Assembly (NCBI GenBank): GCA_002436015.1
Contig: DIXJ01000012.1
Location: forward strand, 1-52,199
Length of the DNA: 52,199 nt
From: Synergistaceae bacterium UBA6083
Lineage (GTDB): Bacteria; Synergistota; Synergistia; Synergistales; 79-D21
Direction of reading: 5' to 3'
The notes below the pieces were generated by a model, which saw only the letters and a program-made list of their open reading frames with translations, was not told the origin of the DNA and ran no database searches. Both the position numbers and the translations under genes were made by a program. Shown here piece by piece: positions 1 to 7,628 of this stretch (position 1 is its first letter; each line of letters opens with the position of its first letter).

Positions 1-1
1 A

Positions 2-499
2 GCCCCTGCTGTCATTGCAGAAGTGGACAGGGCATTCGGGGACAGGTTTGGCAGGACTTACGGCGGCATGGTCGAACCTTACAGGTGCGAAGATGCCGAG
101 GTCGTTCTCCTGACACTGGGGACCGTTACCGGCACGACACGGGTGGTTGTGGATGCCATGAGGGAAGAGGGGCACAGGGTGGGCCTGGCAAAACTTCGTT
201 TCATGCGCCCCTTCCCGCGGCAGGAAATCCTTGAGATAGCGGGCAGGGTAAAGGCAATGGGTGTGATCGACAAGGACATCTCCGTTGGATACGAAGGGAT
301 TGTCTTCACCAACGTCAATTCTTCCGTTTGCGACCTTGCTTCTCCACCGCCGAGGATTAATTTCATCGGAGGGCTTGGAGGAAGGAACATCTCCAAGGGG
401 CACGTAAGGGAGATGTTCAGCCAATTGCTCAAATTGGCCGGGGGCGAAAGCATGGAGAGGATCCAGTTCATAAACGTGGGGTGTGAGCATAATGGATGA
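2..499 (+). CDS. porA: Pyruvate (2-oxoacid):ferredoxin oxidoreductase alpha subunit, C-terminal part
   Basis: The reading frame is open through the left edge, so only the last ~165 residues of the alpha subunit are seen. They match the C-terminal domain of four-subunit pyruvate:ferredoxin oxidoreductases: a Rossmann-like segment (VVLLTLGTVTGTTRVVVDAM), the LRFMRPFP strand and the closing FIGGLGGRNIS motif. The enzyme oxidises pyruvate plus CoA to acetyl-CoA and CO2, reducing ferredoxin in the cytoplasm. The beta subunit follows with an 8-nt overlap (ATGGATGA), so the two are translationally coupled. Gamma and delta subunits are expected upstream, outside the window. Pyruvate is inferred from similarity; another 2-oxoacid cannot be excluded. 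Confidence 0.88.
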   Translation, partial: APAVIAEVDRAFGDRFGRTYGGMVEPYRCEDAEVVLLTLGTVTGTTRVVVDAMREEGHRVGLAKLRFMRPFPRQEILEIAGRVKAMGVIDKDISVGYEGIVFTNVNSSVCDLASPPPRINFIGGLGGRNISKGHVREMFSQLLKLAGGESMERIQFINVGCEHNG

Positions 500-1394
500 A
501 AAGATGGCTACGAATGCCAGGGAATTGACGAATACCGAGTTCCTCTACGGCCACAGGGCCTGTGCAGGATGCGGAGGGAGCCTCGCCCTTCGGCTTGCCA
601 TGAAGGTGCTTGGGCCGCGGACCTTTGTCGCGATTCCTGCAAACTGCATGTCGGCGGTCAGCTTCCTTTATCCCCAGATTTCCTTCACGACCAATGCCAT
701 GATAAGCCCGTTTCCCGCTACCGGGGCAGTGCTTTCGGGGATAGAGGCCGGTGCCAGGGCGCTTGGGTTCAAGGACTACAACGTTGTCGGTTTTGCCGGG
801 GACGGCGGGACCGCGGACATTGGCATCCAGGCGCTTTCGGGAGCGATCGACCGTGGTGACCGTGTCATCTACGTCTGCTATGACAATGAAGCCTACATGA
901 ACACGGGGATACAGAAAAGCGGTTTGACTCCGTTCGGCTCCAGGACCACGACCTCACCCGCGGGCAGGAACATTCCCGGAGCTGCCGGAAGGAAAAAGGA
1001 CATGTTCGAGATAGTGGCCGCCCATGGCATTGAATACGCCGCTACCGCAAGCATCGGCTACCTTGAAGATTTCTTGGAAAAGATCGGCAAGGCTGCCCGT
1101 TGCAGGACGACTTCATACATCCACGTCCTTTCCCCCTGTGCGACAGGCTGGGGTTTCCCGGTTGAGCAGACCGTCGAAATGGGGAAGGAAGCGGTGGATT
1201 GCGGTCTCTGGGTCCTGGCCGAGTACGAAGACGAGGAGTTTGTGCTCAACAGGAAACCAAAAGAGTTTTCGTGCGTAGGGGATTACCTGAAGAAGCAGGC
1301 GAGGTTCAAGCACCTCAAGGAAAAAGAAATCGAGTTCATCACTGCCAACCGGGATAAAAAGTGGGCAAAGATACTGAAAAACTGGAAGGCATGA
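492..1394 (+). CDS. porB: Pyruvate (2-oxoacid):ferredoxin oxidoreductase beta subunit
   Basis: About 300 residues, the normal length for PorB. This TPP-binding subunit carries the N-terminal HRACAGCGG cysteine motif (part of the 4Fe-4S ligand set) and a GDGGTADIG ... YDNEAYMNTGIQ TPP/Mg signature. A further Cys lies in LSPCATGW. It forms the catalytic core with the preceding alpha subunit. The start is taken at ATG 492, overlapping the alpha stop (497-499); an in-frame GTG at 483 is a possible alternative. No strong ribosome binding site is visible, which fits coupling. The gene ends in a strong hairpin, so it is the last gene of its operon. Confidence 0.92.
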   Translation: MDEKMATNARELTNTEFLYGHRACAGCGGSLALRLAMKVLGPRTFVAIPANCMSAVSFLYPQISFTTNAMISPFPATGAVLSGIEAGARALGFKDYNVVGFAGDGGTADIGIQALSGAIDRGDRVIYVCYDNEAYMNTGIQKSGLTPFGSRTTTSPAGRNIPGAAGRKKDMFEIVAAHGIEYAATASIGYLEDFLEKIGKAARCRTTSYIHVLSPCATGWGFPVEQTVEMGKEAVDCGLWVLAEYEDEEFVLNRKPKEFSCVGDYLKKQARFKHLKEKEIEFITANRDKKWAKILKNWKA

Positions 1395-1397
1395 CTA

Positions 1398-1435
1398 AAG
1401 GAAGAAGGGCCCTGCGTGCAGGGCCCTTCTTCCTT
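1398..1435. terminator. Bidirectional intrinsic terminator between porB and tRNA-Ser
   Basis: A perfect 18-nt inverted repeat (1398-1415 and 1418-1435) lies 3 nt after the porB stop and 6 nt from the 3' end of the convergent tRNA-Ser. It is GC-rich at the apex and A/T-rich at its feet, so it can end transcription from both sides. Confidence 0.8.
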
Positions 1436-1441
1436 AAAAGT

Positions 1442-1529
1442 TGGCGGAGGGCAGAGGATTCGAACCCCTGGTGGGTCACCCCACAACTGATTTCAAGTCA
1501 GCCGCCATCGACCACTCGGCCAGCCCTCC
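1442..1529 (-). tRNA. tRNA-Ser (anticodon UGA)
   Basis: On the minus strand, the 7-bp acceptor stem GGAGGGC/GCCCTCC, discriminator G and an encoded CCA are present. The anticodon loop is CTTGAAA (anticodon TGA). The long variable arm typical of class II serine tRNAs and a GGTTCGAATCC T-loop are present. It is convergent with porB. Confidence 0.95.
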
Positions 1530-1538
1530 GCGGACGAC

Positions 1539-1544
1539 ATTATA
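1539..1544 (-). promoter_or_regulatory. -10 element of tRNA-Ser promoter
   Basis: A perfect TATAAT on the minus strand, nine bases upstream of the tRNA 5' end at 1529. The -35 position (1562-1567) fits the consensus poorly, so only the -10 is called. Confidence 0.5.
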
Positions 1545-1625
1545 TCATCGGTGATCGGCGTTCGCGAAGGGCCGGTGCTGTAAAATAGCCTTTGTATGAC
1601 TGTTATTGAAAGGGGATGGTGGTTC

Positions 1626-2015
1626 ATGGCGGATTTCCCATTTAGGAAGATCATGCTTTTACTGCTGCTGGTTTCCATAGTCCTGGTTCCTGCAAAGCCG
1701 GCATGTTCAGCCTGTGCCTTGGACCCGGACGTTCCGCTCGCAATCACGAAGCTCAACTGGGCTTTCAGCCCGAAAACGGGAATGTTCAAGCTTGATGCCG
1801 AGGTCCTGAACGTGTCGGAGTGGGATGTCGTCGAGCCCGGGATAGTGGTGGCCCTTTATGACAGTGCCGGCAAGGAGCTTGGTTCCAATCTCTCCAGGAG
1901 CCAGGTGAAGCGAATTCGGCCTGGAGAGCGGGCCCCCGTCCAGCTTGTGATGGAGCTTGCGAGAATTCCCGGGACCGTCAAAGTCCTGCCGTTCCAAAGG
2001 AATGCGGGAACCTGA
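1626..2015 (+). CDS. Small exported protein, FxLYD-like
   Basis: About 129 residues. The N-terminus is a signal peptide: Arg/Lys near residues 7-8, a Leu-rich core (MLLLLLVSIVLV) and a likely cleavage near ACSA-CA. The mature part is a small beta-rich domain with 'VALYDSAGKEL', resembling the FxLYD/DUF3426-type extracellular fold. That resemblance is weak and no function is assigned. ATG 1626 is preferred over 1596 because AGGGGATGG sits just upstream and the n-region becomes short. A TAAAAT at 1581-1586 may be the -10. The gene may be cotranscribed with the CoA-binding protein downstream (58-nt gap). Confidence 0.7.
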   Translation: MADFPFRKIMLLLLLVSIVLVPAKPACSACALDPDVPLAITKLNWAFSPKTGMFKLDAEVLNVSEWDVVEPGIVVALYDSAGKELGSNLSRSQVKRIRPGERAPVQLVMELARIPGTVKVLPFQRNAGT

Positions 2016-2073
2016 AATTGATGCGGAGGGTCCAGTCCGGGCCTTCTTCAGTTTTTTCCGGGAGGGGATTTCC

Positions 2074-2496
2074 ATGAGCCAGGACAAGTTCATCCAGGAT
2101 TTTGTCTGCCGTCCCTCGGTTGTTGCCGTTGTCGGGGCTTCTCCCAGCCCTGGGCGGCCTGTCTCGGGAGTCATGGCCTACCTGGTTGACAGGGGGTTTC
2201 GCCTGTTTCCCGTGAACCCGGCCTACAGTGGGGAGAAGATACTCGGCATGGAATGCGCGAGCCGATTGACGGAATTACCGCAAAAGGTGGATATCGTTGC
2301 ACTCTTCATTGCGGCGAAAAACCAGGCGTCGGTGATGCGGGATCTTCACGAAATGACCTATCGGCCGGCGGTCTGGTTGCAGCCGGGAGCGGAGAACCCG
2401 GAGGCCGAAAGGGAACTCGAATCCGAGGGTTTCACTGTGGTTTCAGGTTCCTGCCTGATGATGACCCATCGTACGGCCTGCGCCGCCAGCGATTAG
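2074..2496 (+). CDS. CoA-binding domain protein (YccU-like)
   Basis: 140 residues forming a single Rossmann-type CoA-binding domain, as in YccU/Succinyl-CoA-synthetase-alpha N-domain proteins. It has VVAVVGASPSPGRP near the start, GFRLFPVNP, then the family-typical VDIVALFIAAKN and VWLQPGAENPEA. In YccU relatives the last motif carries a conserved 'Q..GaeneeA' pattern, seen here. The role is unknown; it probably binds CoA or an acyl-CoA. The start at ATG 2074 follows GGAGGGG at 2061-2067. An in-frame extension to 1957 overlaps the previous gene and is rejected. Confidence 0.82.
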   Translation: MSQDKFIQDFVCRPSVVAVVGASPSPGRPVSGVMAYLVDRGFRLFPVNPAYSGEKILGMECASRLTELPQKVDIVALFIAAKNQASVMRDLHEMTYRPAVWLQPGAENPEAERELESEGFTVVSGSCLMMTHRTACAASD

Positions 2497-2514
2497 GAGG
2501 GACGATTTTCCCCC

Positions 2515-2543
2515 TTGACGTTTTCCCCTGGGGTTGCTAGGAT
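2515..2543 (+). promoter_or_regulatory. Sigma-70 promoter of the Fe-S assembly genes, with overlapping dyad
   Basis: TTGACG (2515-2520), a 17-nt spacer, then TAGGAT (2538-2543). An inverted repeat GGGTTGC (2531-2537) / GCAACCC (2559-2565) overlaps the -10 and the likely start site. That is a plausible operator, for example for an Rrf2/IscR-type regulator, but the regulator is not identified. Confidence 0.6.
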
Positions 2544-2592
2544 GAACCGGTAAGTTAGGCAACCCTAATTCTTAGCGAAGAGGTGAAAGGCC

Positions 2593-3765
2593 TTGCCTTT
2601 GCGAATGGTCTACATGGATCACTCGGCGACTACGTTCGTGGACCAGGCTGTGCTTGAGAAGATGCTTCCCTTTTTCTCGGAGAAATACGGAAATCCCAAC
2701 AGTGTGCATGCCTGGGGCAGGGAAGTCCGGTCCTCGGTGGAGGAGGCCAGGATGAACGTTGCGAGGCTTGTCAACGCTGAACCTCGCGAGATTCTTTTCA
2801 CTGGCGGTGGGAGCGAAGCTGATAACCTGGCCATAAAAGGTGTCGCGGAAAATCTTGGGGAAAAGGGACGCCACCTGGTCACGACGGCCATAGAACACCA
2901 TGCTGTCCTGGATACGTTCAAATGGCTGGGGAAGCATGGTTATGACGTGACGATCCTGCCCGTGGATGGAGACGGGCTTGTCGACCTGGACGAGTTCCGG
3001 AACGCACTTCGGCCGGATACGATCCTTGCATCCGTGATGTACGCGAATAACGAAGTGGGGACCATCCAGCCGATTCACGAGATGGGGTCGATCTGCCGTG
3101 AAAAGGGTGTCCTGTTTCACACGGATGCCGTCCAGGCGGCCGGCCACATCCCGATCGACTTGAAAGAACTCCCTGTCGACTTGCTGACGATGGCTGCCCA
3201 CAAGATGTACGGACCCAAGGGAGTCGGGGCTCTTTACGTCCGAAAGGGAGTCAGGATCGCGCCCCTTGTTCACGGAGGCGGACAGGAATTCGGGTTGCGC
3301 TCCGGCACGGAAAACACGGCGGGACTGGTGGGTTTCGGAGCCGCGGCGGAACTGGCCATGAAGCGCATCGCAAGCGGAGAGATCGAGGAAGAGCGGCGGC
3401 TGCGTGACCTGCTCATCGATGGACTGCTTTTGCGGATCGAGGATTCGAGCCTGACCGGGCACCGGACCCTGAGGCTTCCCTTCCACGCCAGTTTCTGCAT
3501 TCGCTACATCGAGGGGGAAGCGATGCTTCTTCGCCTGGATTTTGCGGGCATTGGTGCAAGCAGCGGGTCGGCCTGCACGTCCGGAAGCCTCGAGCCGAGT
3601 TACGTGCTGCTGGCGATGGGTCTTGACCATGCCACCGCGCACGGCTCGCTGCGCCTGACGCTCGGGAAGGATACGTCGGAAGAGGATATTGCCTACATTC
3701 TCGAGACCCTCCCGCCGATCGTCCAGACCCTCAGGGCGATGTCCCCGTTCAAGAAGAACTCTTAA
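2593..3765 (+). CDS. iscS: Cysteine desulfurase (NifS/IscS family)
   Basis: 390-residue PLP enzyme that removes sulfur from cysteine and passes it as persulfide to the adjacent scaffold. Visible family features: MDHSATT near the N-terminus, IEHHAVLD (substrate/PLP-stacking His), HTDAVQAAGH, the PLP lysine in AAHKMYGPKGVGALYVRKG, RSGTENT, and the persulfide Cys in the loop SSGSACTSGSLEPS. TTG 2593 is 7 nt after AGGTG (2581-2585); ATG 2605 is too far from the ribosome site, and TTG 2599 is also possible. A promoter lies just upstream, and the NifU/IscU scaffold follows after 15 nt. Whether it is NifS- or IscS-like in the strict sense cannot be settled by eye. Confidence 0.93.
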   Translation: MPLRMVYMDHSATTFVDQAVLEKMLPFFSEKYGNPNSVHAWGREVRSSVEEARMNVARLVNAEPREILFTGGGSEADNLAIKGVAENLGEKGRHLVTTAIEHHAVLDTFKWLGKHGYDVTILPVDGDGLVDLDEFRNALRPDTILASVMYANNEVGTIQPIHEMGSICREKGVLFHTDAVQAAGHIPIDLKELPVDLLTMAAHKMYGPKGVGALYVRKGVRIAPLVHGGGQEFGLRSGTENTAGLVGFGAAAELAMKRIASGEIEEERRLRDLLIDGLLLRIEDSSLTGHRTLRLPFHASFCIRYIEGEAMLLRLDFAGIGASSGSACTSGSLEPSYVLLAMGLDHATAHGSLRLTLGKDTSEEDIAYILETLPPIVQTLRAMSPFKKNS

Positions 3766-3780
3766 CCAGGAGGGAAACCC

Positions 3781-4233
3781 ATGTCCATGTATAACGAGAA
3801 AGTCATCGCGGCCTTCATGAACCCGAAGAACGTCGGTGCGATGGAAAACCCTGACGGGGTGGGAGAAGTGGGAAATGCCACCTGCGGGGATGTCATGAAG
3901 ATATACCTCCGCGTCAAGGACGAGCGGATCGAGGACATCCGTTTCGAGACGTTCGGATGCGCGGCCGCTATCGCGACAAGCTCGATGGCCACCGAGATGG
4001 TTAAGGGCCGTACGATCGAGGAGGCTCTCAAGCTGACGAACCGGGACGTTGCAAATGCCCTCGGAGGCCTCCCCCCGGAGAAGATCCATTGCTCTTTGCT
4101 TGCCGAGGAAGGCATCCGGGCTGCGGTCGAGGATTACCGGCGCCGTAGCCAGGGTTTGCCTTCCCTCCCGCCGCGTCACGAAGCGGTTTGCCATCATGAC
4201 CTTGCAGGCAGCGAGGAGCCCCGTGGTGACTGA
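3781..4233 (+). CDS. nifU: Fe-S cluster assembly scaffold (NifU/IscU N-terminal type)
   Basis: 150 residues. The three scaffold cysteines are present: NATCGDVMKI, FGCAAAIATSS and IHCSLLAEEGIRAAVEDY, with the conserved Asp after the first Cys. It builds transient 2Fe-2S/4Fe-4S clusters from sulfur supplied by the upstream desulfurase. The IscU core ends near residue 123 (EDYRRRS). The remaining ~25 residues (…GLPSLPPRHEAVCHHDL…) are outside the usual domain and include an extra Cys and two His. The ribosome site AGGAGGG is 5 nt before ATG 3781. Its end overlaps the downstream MOSC gene. Confidence 0.92.
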   Translation: MSMYNEKVIAAFMNPKNVGAMENPDGVGEVGNATCGDVMKIYLRVKDERIEDIRFETFGCAAAIATSSMATEMVKGRTIEEALKLTNRDVANALGGLPPEKIHCSLLAEEGIRAAVEDYRRRSQGLPSLPPRHEAVCHHDLAGSEEPRGD

Positions 4234-4660
4234 GGGTCGTGTCGTTGCCGTATGCCGTTCCGACCGGAAAGGAATCCCGAAGGACGACATCGGCACGGGA
4301 GTTTTCATCAAGGAACTCGGGCTTGATGGGGATGCCCACGCGGGCTTCGCCCACAGGCAGGTGAGCCTTATCGCCATGGAGGACATCCAGGTTGCACGCG
4401 CAAAACTCCCAAGCCTTCGGCCGGGCAGTTTTGCTGAGAACCTGACGGTTGAGGGGATTGACCTGGGAGCTTCGAAAGTCGGGCTAAGGCTGAAGGTAGG
4501 GGAGGTCCTGCTCGAGGTCTCCCAGATTGGCAAGGAATGCCACACGAAGTGCGCAATTTACAAGACCACGGGCGACTGCATCATGCCGAAGAAAGGCATT
4601 TTCTGCCGTGTCCTCGAAGGGGGAAGGGTTTCGGTCGGGGACAAGGTCGAATGGTCCTGA
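4223..4660 (+). CDS. Stand-alone MOSC domain protein
   Basis: About 145 residues. MOSC (Moco sulfurase C-terminal) domains act in molybdenum-cofactor sulfuration or sulfur transfer. Family signatures: VVAVCRSDRKG, GLDGDAHAGFAHRQVSLIA, GSFAENLTVEGIDL, LEVSQIGKECHTKC (conserved Cys pair) and a closing GIFCRVLEGGRVSVGDKV. GTG 4223 (or 4226) is chosen because GAGGAG precedes it and it overlaps the NifU stop; ATG 4196 is an alternative without a good ribosome site. Position after cysteine desulfurase and scaffold suggests persulfide transfer, but the acceptor is unknown. A terminator follows. Confidence 0.87.
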   Translation: MVTEGRVVAVCRSDRKGIPKDDIGTGVFIKELGLDGDAHAGFAHRQVSLIAMEDIQVARAKLPSLRPGSFAENLTVEGIDLGASKVGLRLKVGEVLLEVSQIGKECHTKCAIYKTTGDCIMPKKGIFCRVLEGGRVSVGDKVEWS

Positions 4661-4694
4661 GGGCGGGAGTTGCACTGAGAAGTACCTTAGATTT

Positions 4695-4727
4695 AGAAGG
4701 GGAGGGCATGCCCTCCCCTTCTTGTTG
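4695..4727 (+). terminator. Intrinsic terminator after the MOSC gene
   Basis: A 28-nt perfect palindrome (AGAAGGGGAGGGCA and its complement, 4695-4722) folds into a GC-rich hairpin followed by TTGTTGT-type sequence. A TACAAT at 4728-4733 directly after it may be the -10 of the next transcript. Confidence 0.75.
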
Positions 4728-4767
4728 TACAATCGGGTCGGTTAAGCGGAGACGGGGAGGTGGGGAA

Positions 4768-5211
4768 ATGGTTCACGAACACGTGACGGCGGTAAGGGTC
4801 CGGTATGCGGAAACGGATGCCATGGGCGTGGCCTACCACTCCAACTACCTGGTGTGGTTCGAATTGGGCCGGACGGAATTCTGCCGGGCGGAAGGATTTC
4901 CCTACAAGGAATGGGAGGAAGCCGGGATCTTTCTCCCGGCGGTCGAGGCAAGGTGTCGCTACAAGCACCCGGCCCGGTATGACGACCTCCTTGAAATTCA
5001 CGCCGAGATTTCCGAACTGAAGCCTTATACCCTGACCTTCTCCTACCGGGTCGTCCGGAAAGAAGACGGGCGCCTGGTCGCGGAAGGGGAGACGAAACAC
5101 GGTTTCTGCAATGCGAATGGTAAACTGCTCAAGGCGCCTGAGCCGTTTTACGGCTGGCTTGAGAAGATTGTCAAAAAGTCCCATGAGGAAGGGGTGGTTC
5201 AAGTTGGGTAA
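4768..5211 (+). CDS. Acyl-CoA thioesterase, YbgC/FadM-like hotdog fold
   Basis: 147 residues, the family length. The hotdog-fold signature is clear: VRYAETDAMGVAYHSNYLVWFELGR, including the catalytic Asp and the Y-H-x-N-Y motif of 4-hydroxybenzoyl-CoA/YbgC thioesterases. It hydrolyses acyl-CoA thioesters in the cytoplasm; substrate unknown. The start ATG 4768 follows GGGAGGTGGGG. Its stop is shared with the start region of iorA (TTGGGTAA), so the two are coupled. Neighbouring iorAB makes arylacetyl-CoAs, so an aryl-CoA substrate is a reasonable but unproven inference. Confidence 0.85.
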   Translation: MVHEHVTAVRVRYAETDAMGVAYHSNYLVWFELGRTEFCRAEGFPYKEWEEAGIFLPAVEARCRYKHPARYDDLLEIHAEISELKPYTLTFSYRVVRKEDGRLVAEGETKHGFCNANGKLLKAPEPFYGWLEKIVKKSHEEGVVQVG

Positions 5212-7060
5212 CAAGGTCATTCTTCTCGGGAACGAAGCGATCGCCAGGGGCATCGTCGAGGCGGGATGCGACGTCGCAGTTGCCTACCCGGGAACGCCCT
5301 CGTCCGAGATTCTCCCTGCCGTGGCGAAATATGCCGACGAGTTGGGGACGCGGACGGCGGTGGAATGGGCGGTGAACGAGAAAGTTGCCTTCGAGGTGGC
5401 CGCAACGGCTTCCTTCACAGGCAAGCGGACCTGCGCAATCATGAAGCAGGTGGGCTTGAATGTTGCAGCAGATCCGCTCATGAGCGTGGCGCACTTCGAT
5501 CTTGCCGGTGGATTCCTGATCGTATCGGCGGACGACCCGGGGCCCCACAGTTCACAGACCGAGCAGGACAGCCGCTATTTCGCGATGTTCGCAAAGGTTC
5601 CCTGTTTCGACCCGGCCTCTGCGCAAGAGGCCAAGGACATGGTCTTCGATGCATTCGACCTCTCCGAGAAATACCATATGCCGGTCATGCTTCGTCCCGC
5701 TGTCCGCGTGGATCACTGCAGGCAGGACGTCGAAACGGGAACGGTCAGGGACCTGGCCCGCAAGGCCGATTTCAAGAAAGATATTCGCCGCTGGGTTTGC
5801 CTTCCTGCCCATGTGAAGATCAATCACCCGCAACTGAACGCGAAGCTGGACTCCGTCAGGGAGGATTTCGAAACCGCTTTCGGGCGATACAACCTCGAAA
5901 TTCCGGCAAAAGGCAAAGCCAGGATTGGGATCATCGCAAGCGGGGTTTCCTTCTCGATCGTCATGGACCTGCTGAAGGAATGGAAGCGGGAGGACGTGGC
6001 CATCCTCAAGATCGGCACGCCTCACCCCCTTCCCGTAAAAATGGTGGAAGAATTCATGGCGCGCCACGATAACCTGCTTGTCCTCGAAGAGACCTACCCC
6101 GTTATCGAGATGCAGCTGCCCAACCGGACGAAGCTCAAGGGTCGATGGAACGGGTTTGTGCCCAGGGCTGGCGAACTGCTGCCCGAAGTGATCAGGGACC
6201 TGATCCTCAACGCCCTTGGGGAACCCGTTCCCGAAGAAGGAGTACCCGAGCTGAAGGCCGCCATCGAGGAAATGAAGGTGACACCCAAACCTCCGATGCT
6301 CTGTCCAGGCTGCCCCCACCGCGCTTCCTTCTTTGCCATGCGAAAGGCTTTGCCCACGGGGATCTACCCCTCAGACATCGGCTGCTATACCCTCGGCGTG
6401 AACCAGAGGGACGTGGACACGACCATCGACATGGGGGCTTCCCTGACCTCGGCGTCGGGCTTCTACCTGGCTTACAAGACCGATGGGAAGGACCAGCCCG
6501 TCGTCGCGACAATCGGGGATTCAACCTTCTTCCACATGGGGATCCTCGGCCTTGCCAACGCCGTATACAACCGTCACGCCTTCGTATTGGCCATCCTTGA
6601 CAACAGCATCACTGCCATGACCGGCGGCCAGTCCAACCCCAACGTCGGGGAGAAACTCCGGCAGGGTGATGAAGGCCGCCGCATCGAGATCGAACCGGTC
6701 GTCAGGGGGTGCGGCGTCTCTTTCGTCAAGGTTGTGGAACCCTATGATACGGCGGATTCTGCCGAAGTCTTCAAGGAGGCATGGGAGCACGCAAAGGCAA
6801 ACAGGGAACCTGCCGTGGTCATTCTCAGGCACCCCTGCATGCTGCTCAGGCAGAAACAGGCAAGGGTGAAGGTTCGGGTCAATCCCGACAAGTGCATCGG
6901 CTGCAAGTACTGCACGAATTTCTTCAATTGCCCCGGTCTGCCGTTTGACGAGGGAGCCAAGAAAGCCCGGATTGACGAACGGTTCTGCGTCCAGTGCGGG
7001 GTCTGCATCCAGGTTTGCCCCCACGGTGCCATCGAGGCAGTCGAGGGAGAGGAGGCGTAA
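5204..7060 (+). CDS. iorA: Indolepyruvate:ferredoxin oxidoreductase, alpha subunit
   Basis: About 618 residues. The enzyme oxidatively decarboxylates aryl pyruvates (from Trp, Phe, Tyr transamination) to aryl-acetyl-CoA, reducing ferredoxin. Order of domains: N-terminal pyrimidine-binding domain starting VILLGNEAIARG with YPGTPSSEI; the CPGCPHR motif; TPP-binding GDSTFFHMGILGL...DNSITAMTGGQ; and C-terminal ferredoxin domain with two 4Fe-4S motifs (CIGCKYC...NCP and FCVQCGVCIQVCP). TTG 5204 is preferred: GGAAGGGG lies 7 nt before it and it overlaps the ybgC stop; ATG 5183 has no ribosome site. iorB follows after 2 nt. Typical of amino-acid-fermenting anaerobes. Confidence 0.94.
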   Translation: MGNKVILLGNEAIARGIVEAGCDVAVAYPGTPSSEILPAVAKYADELGTRTAVEWAVNEKVAFEVAATASFTGKRTCAIMKQVGLNVAADPLMSVAHFDLAGGFLIVSADDPGPHSSQTEQDSRYFAMFAKVPCFDPASAQEAKDMVFDAFDLSEKYHMPVMLRPAVRVDHCRQDVETGTVRDLARKADFKKDIRRWVCLPAHVKINHPQLNAKLDSVREDFETAFGRYNLEIPAKGKARIGIIASGVSFSIVMDLLKEWKREDVAILKIGTPHPLPVKMVEEFMARHDNLLVLEETYPVIEMQLPNRTKLKGRWNGFVPRAGELLPEVIRDLILNALGEPVPEEGVPELKAAIEEMKVTPKPPMLCPGCPHRASFFAMRKALPTGIYPSDIGCYTLGVNQRDVDTTIDMGASLTSASGFYLAYKTDGKDQPVVATIGDSTFFHMGILGLANAVYNRHAFVLAILDNSITAMTGGQSNPNVGEKLRQGDEGRRIEIEPVVRGCGVSFVKVVEPYDTADSAEVFKEAWEHAKANREPAVVILRHPCMLLRQKQARVKVRVNPDKCIGCKYCTNFFNCPGLPFDEGAKKARIDERFCVQCGVCIQVCPHGAIEAVEGEEA

Positions 7061-7062
7061 GG

Positions 7063-7623
7063 ATGCAGTACATCATTGTCGGACTGGGCGGCCAGGGCAT
7101 CCTCTTCACCAGCCGAGTCTTGGGTTACATCGCGGTTTCACGGGGGGAACGCGTCATGGGCAGTGAAGTCCATGGCATGGCCCAGAGGGGTGGTTCGGTG
7201 ATCAGCCATTTCAAGGTCGGGGATTATTCAAGCCCCCTCGTCCTGACGGGGGCAGCCGACCTTTTGCTTTCATTCGACCAGAACGAAGGCATCAGGAACC
7301 TCCACTTCCTGCGCAAGGCTGGTCATGCGATCCTGAACGTCCACGCTCCTGAAGCCATGGAGAACCCCCACCTGAAGTCGTTCCTGGCAGAAAGGCAAAT
7401 CAAGGCCTTCTGCCTTCCCGGTTACGACATCCTGCGGGAAAAGATGGAAGGGCGTTTCCTTTTCATGAATGCCCTCATCCTGGGAGCGATGTGCGGAGCG
7501 GGTGCAGGAAACCTCTCCATCGATGAGGTCAGCGACGCGGTTGAAAAACTGGCGCCTGCCAAGTTCCGGGCCGATAACCTGAAAGCGGTGAACCTGGGGT
7601 ACGGCCACTTCGCAGGAAAGTAA
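7063..7623 (+). CDS. iorB: Indolepyruvate:ferredoxin oxidoreductase, beta subunit
   Basis: 186 residues, the usual size of the gamma-type (catalytic domain III) partner of IorA. It starts YIIVGLGGQGILFTSRVLG, the family hallmark, followed by GSEVHGMAQRGGSVISH, which forms part of the CoA/2-oxoacid site. It pairs with the preceding gene, whose stop is 2 nt away; GGAGG at 7051-7055 serves as ribosome site for ATG 7063. A strong hairpin begins 21 nt after its stop, so most transcription may end here. Confidence 0.93.
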   Translation: MQYIIVGLGGQGILFTSRVLGYIAVSRGERVMGSEVHGMAQRGGSVISHFKVGDYSSPLVLTGAADLLLSFDQNEGIRNLHFLRKAGHAILNVHAPEAMENPHLKSFLAERQIKAFCLPGYDILREKMEGRFLFMNALILGAMCGAGAGNLSIDEVSDAVEKLAPAKFRADNLKAVNLGYGHFAGK

Positions 7624-7628
7624 GTTCG

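Noticed and set aside
2572..4545. A 657-residue open frame on the minus strand over the cysteine desulfurase, NifU and MOSC genes
   Set aside because: It lies opposite three well-recognised genes; its product shows no family motif and is rich in Arg/His/Pro, as expected from antisense of GC-rich codons.
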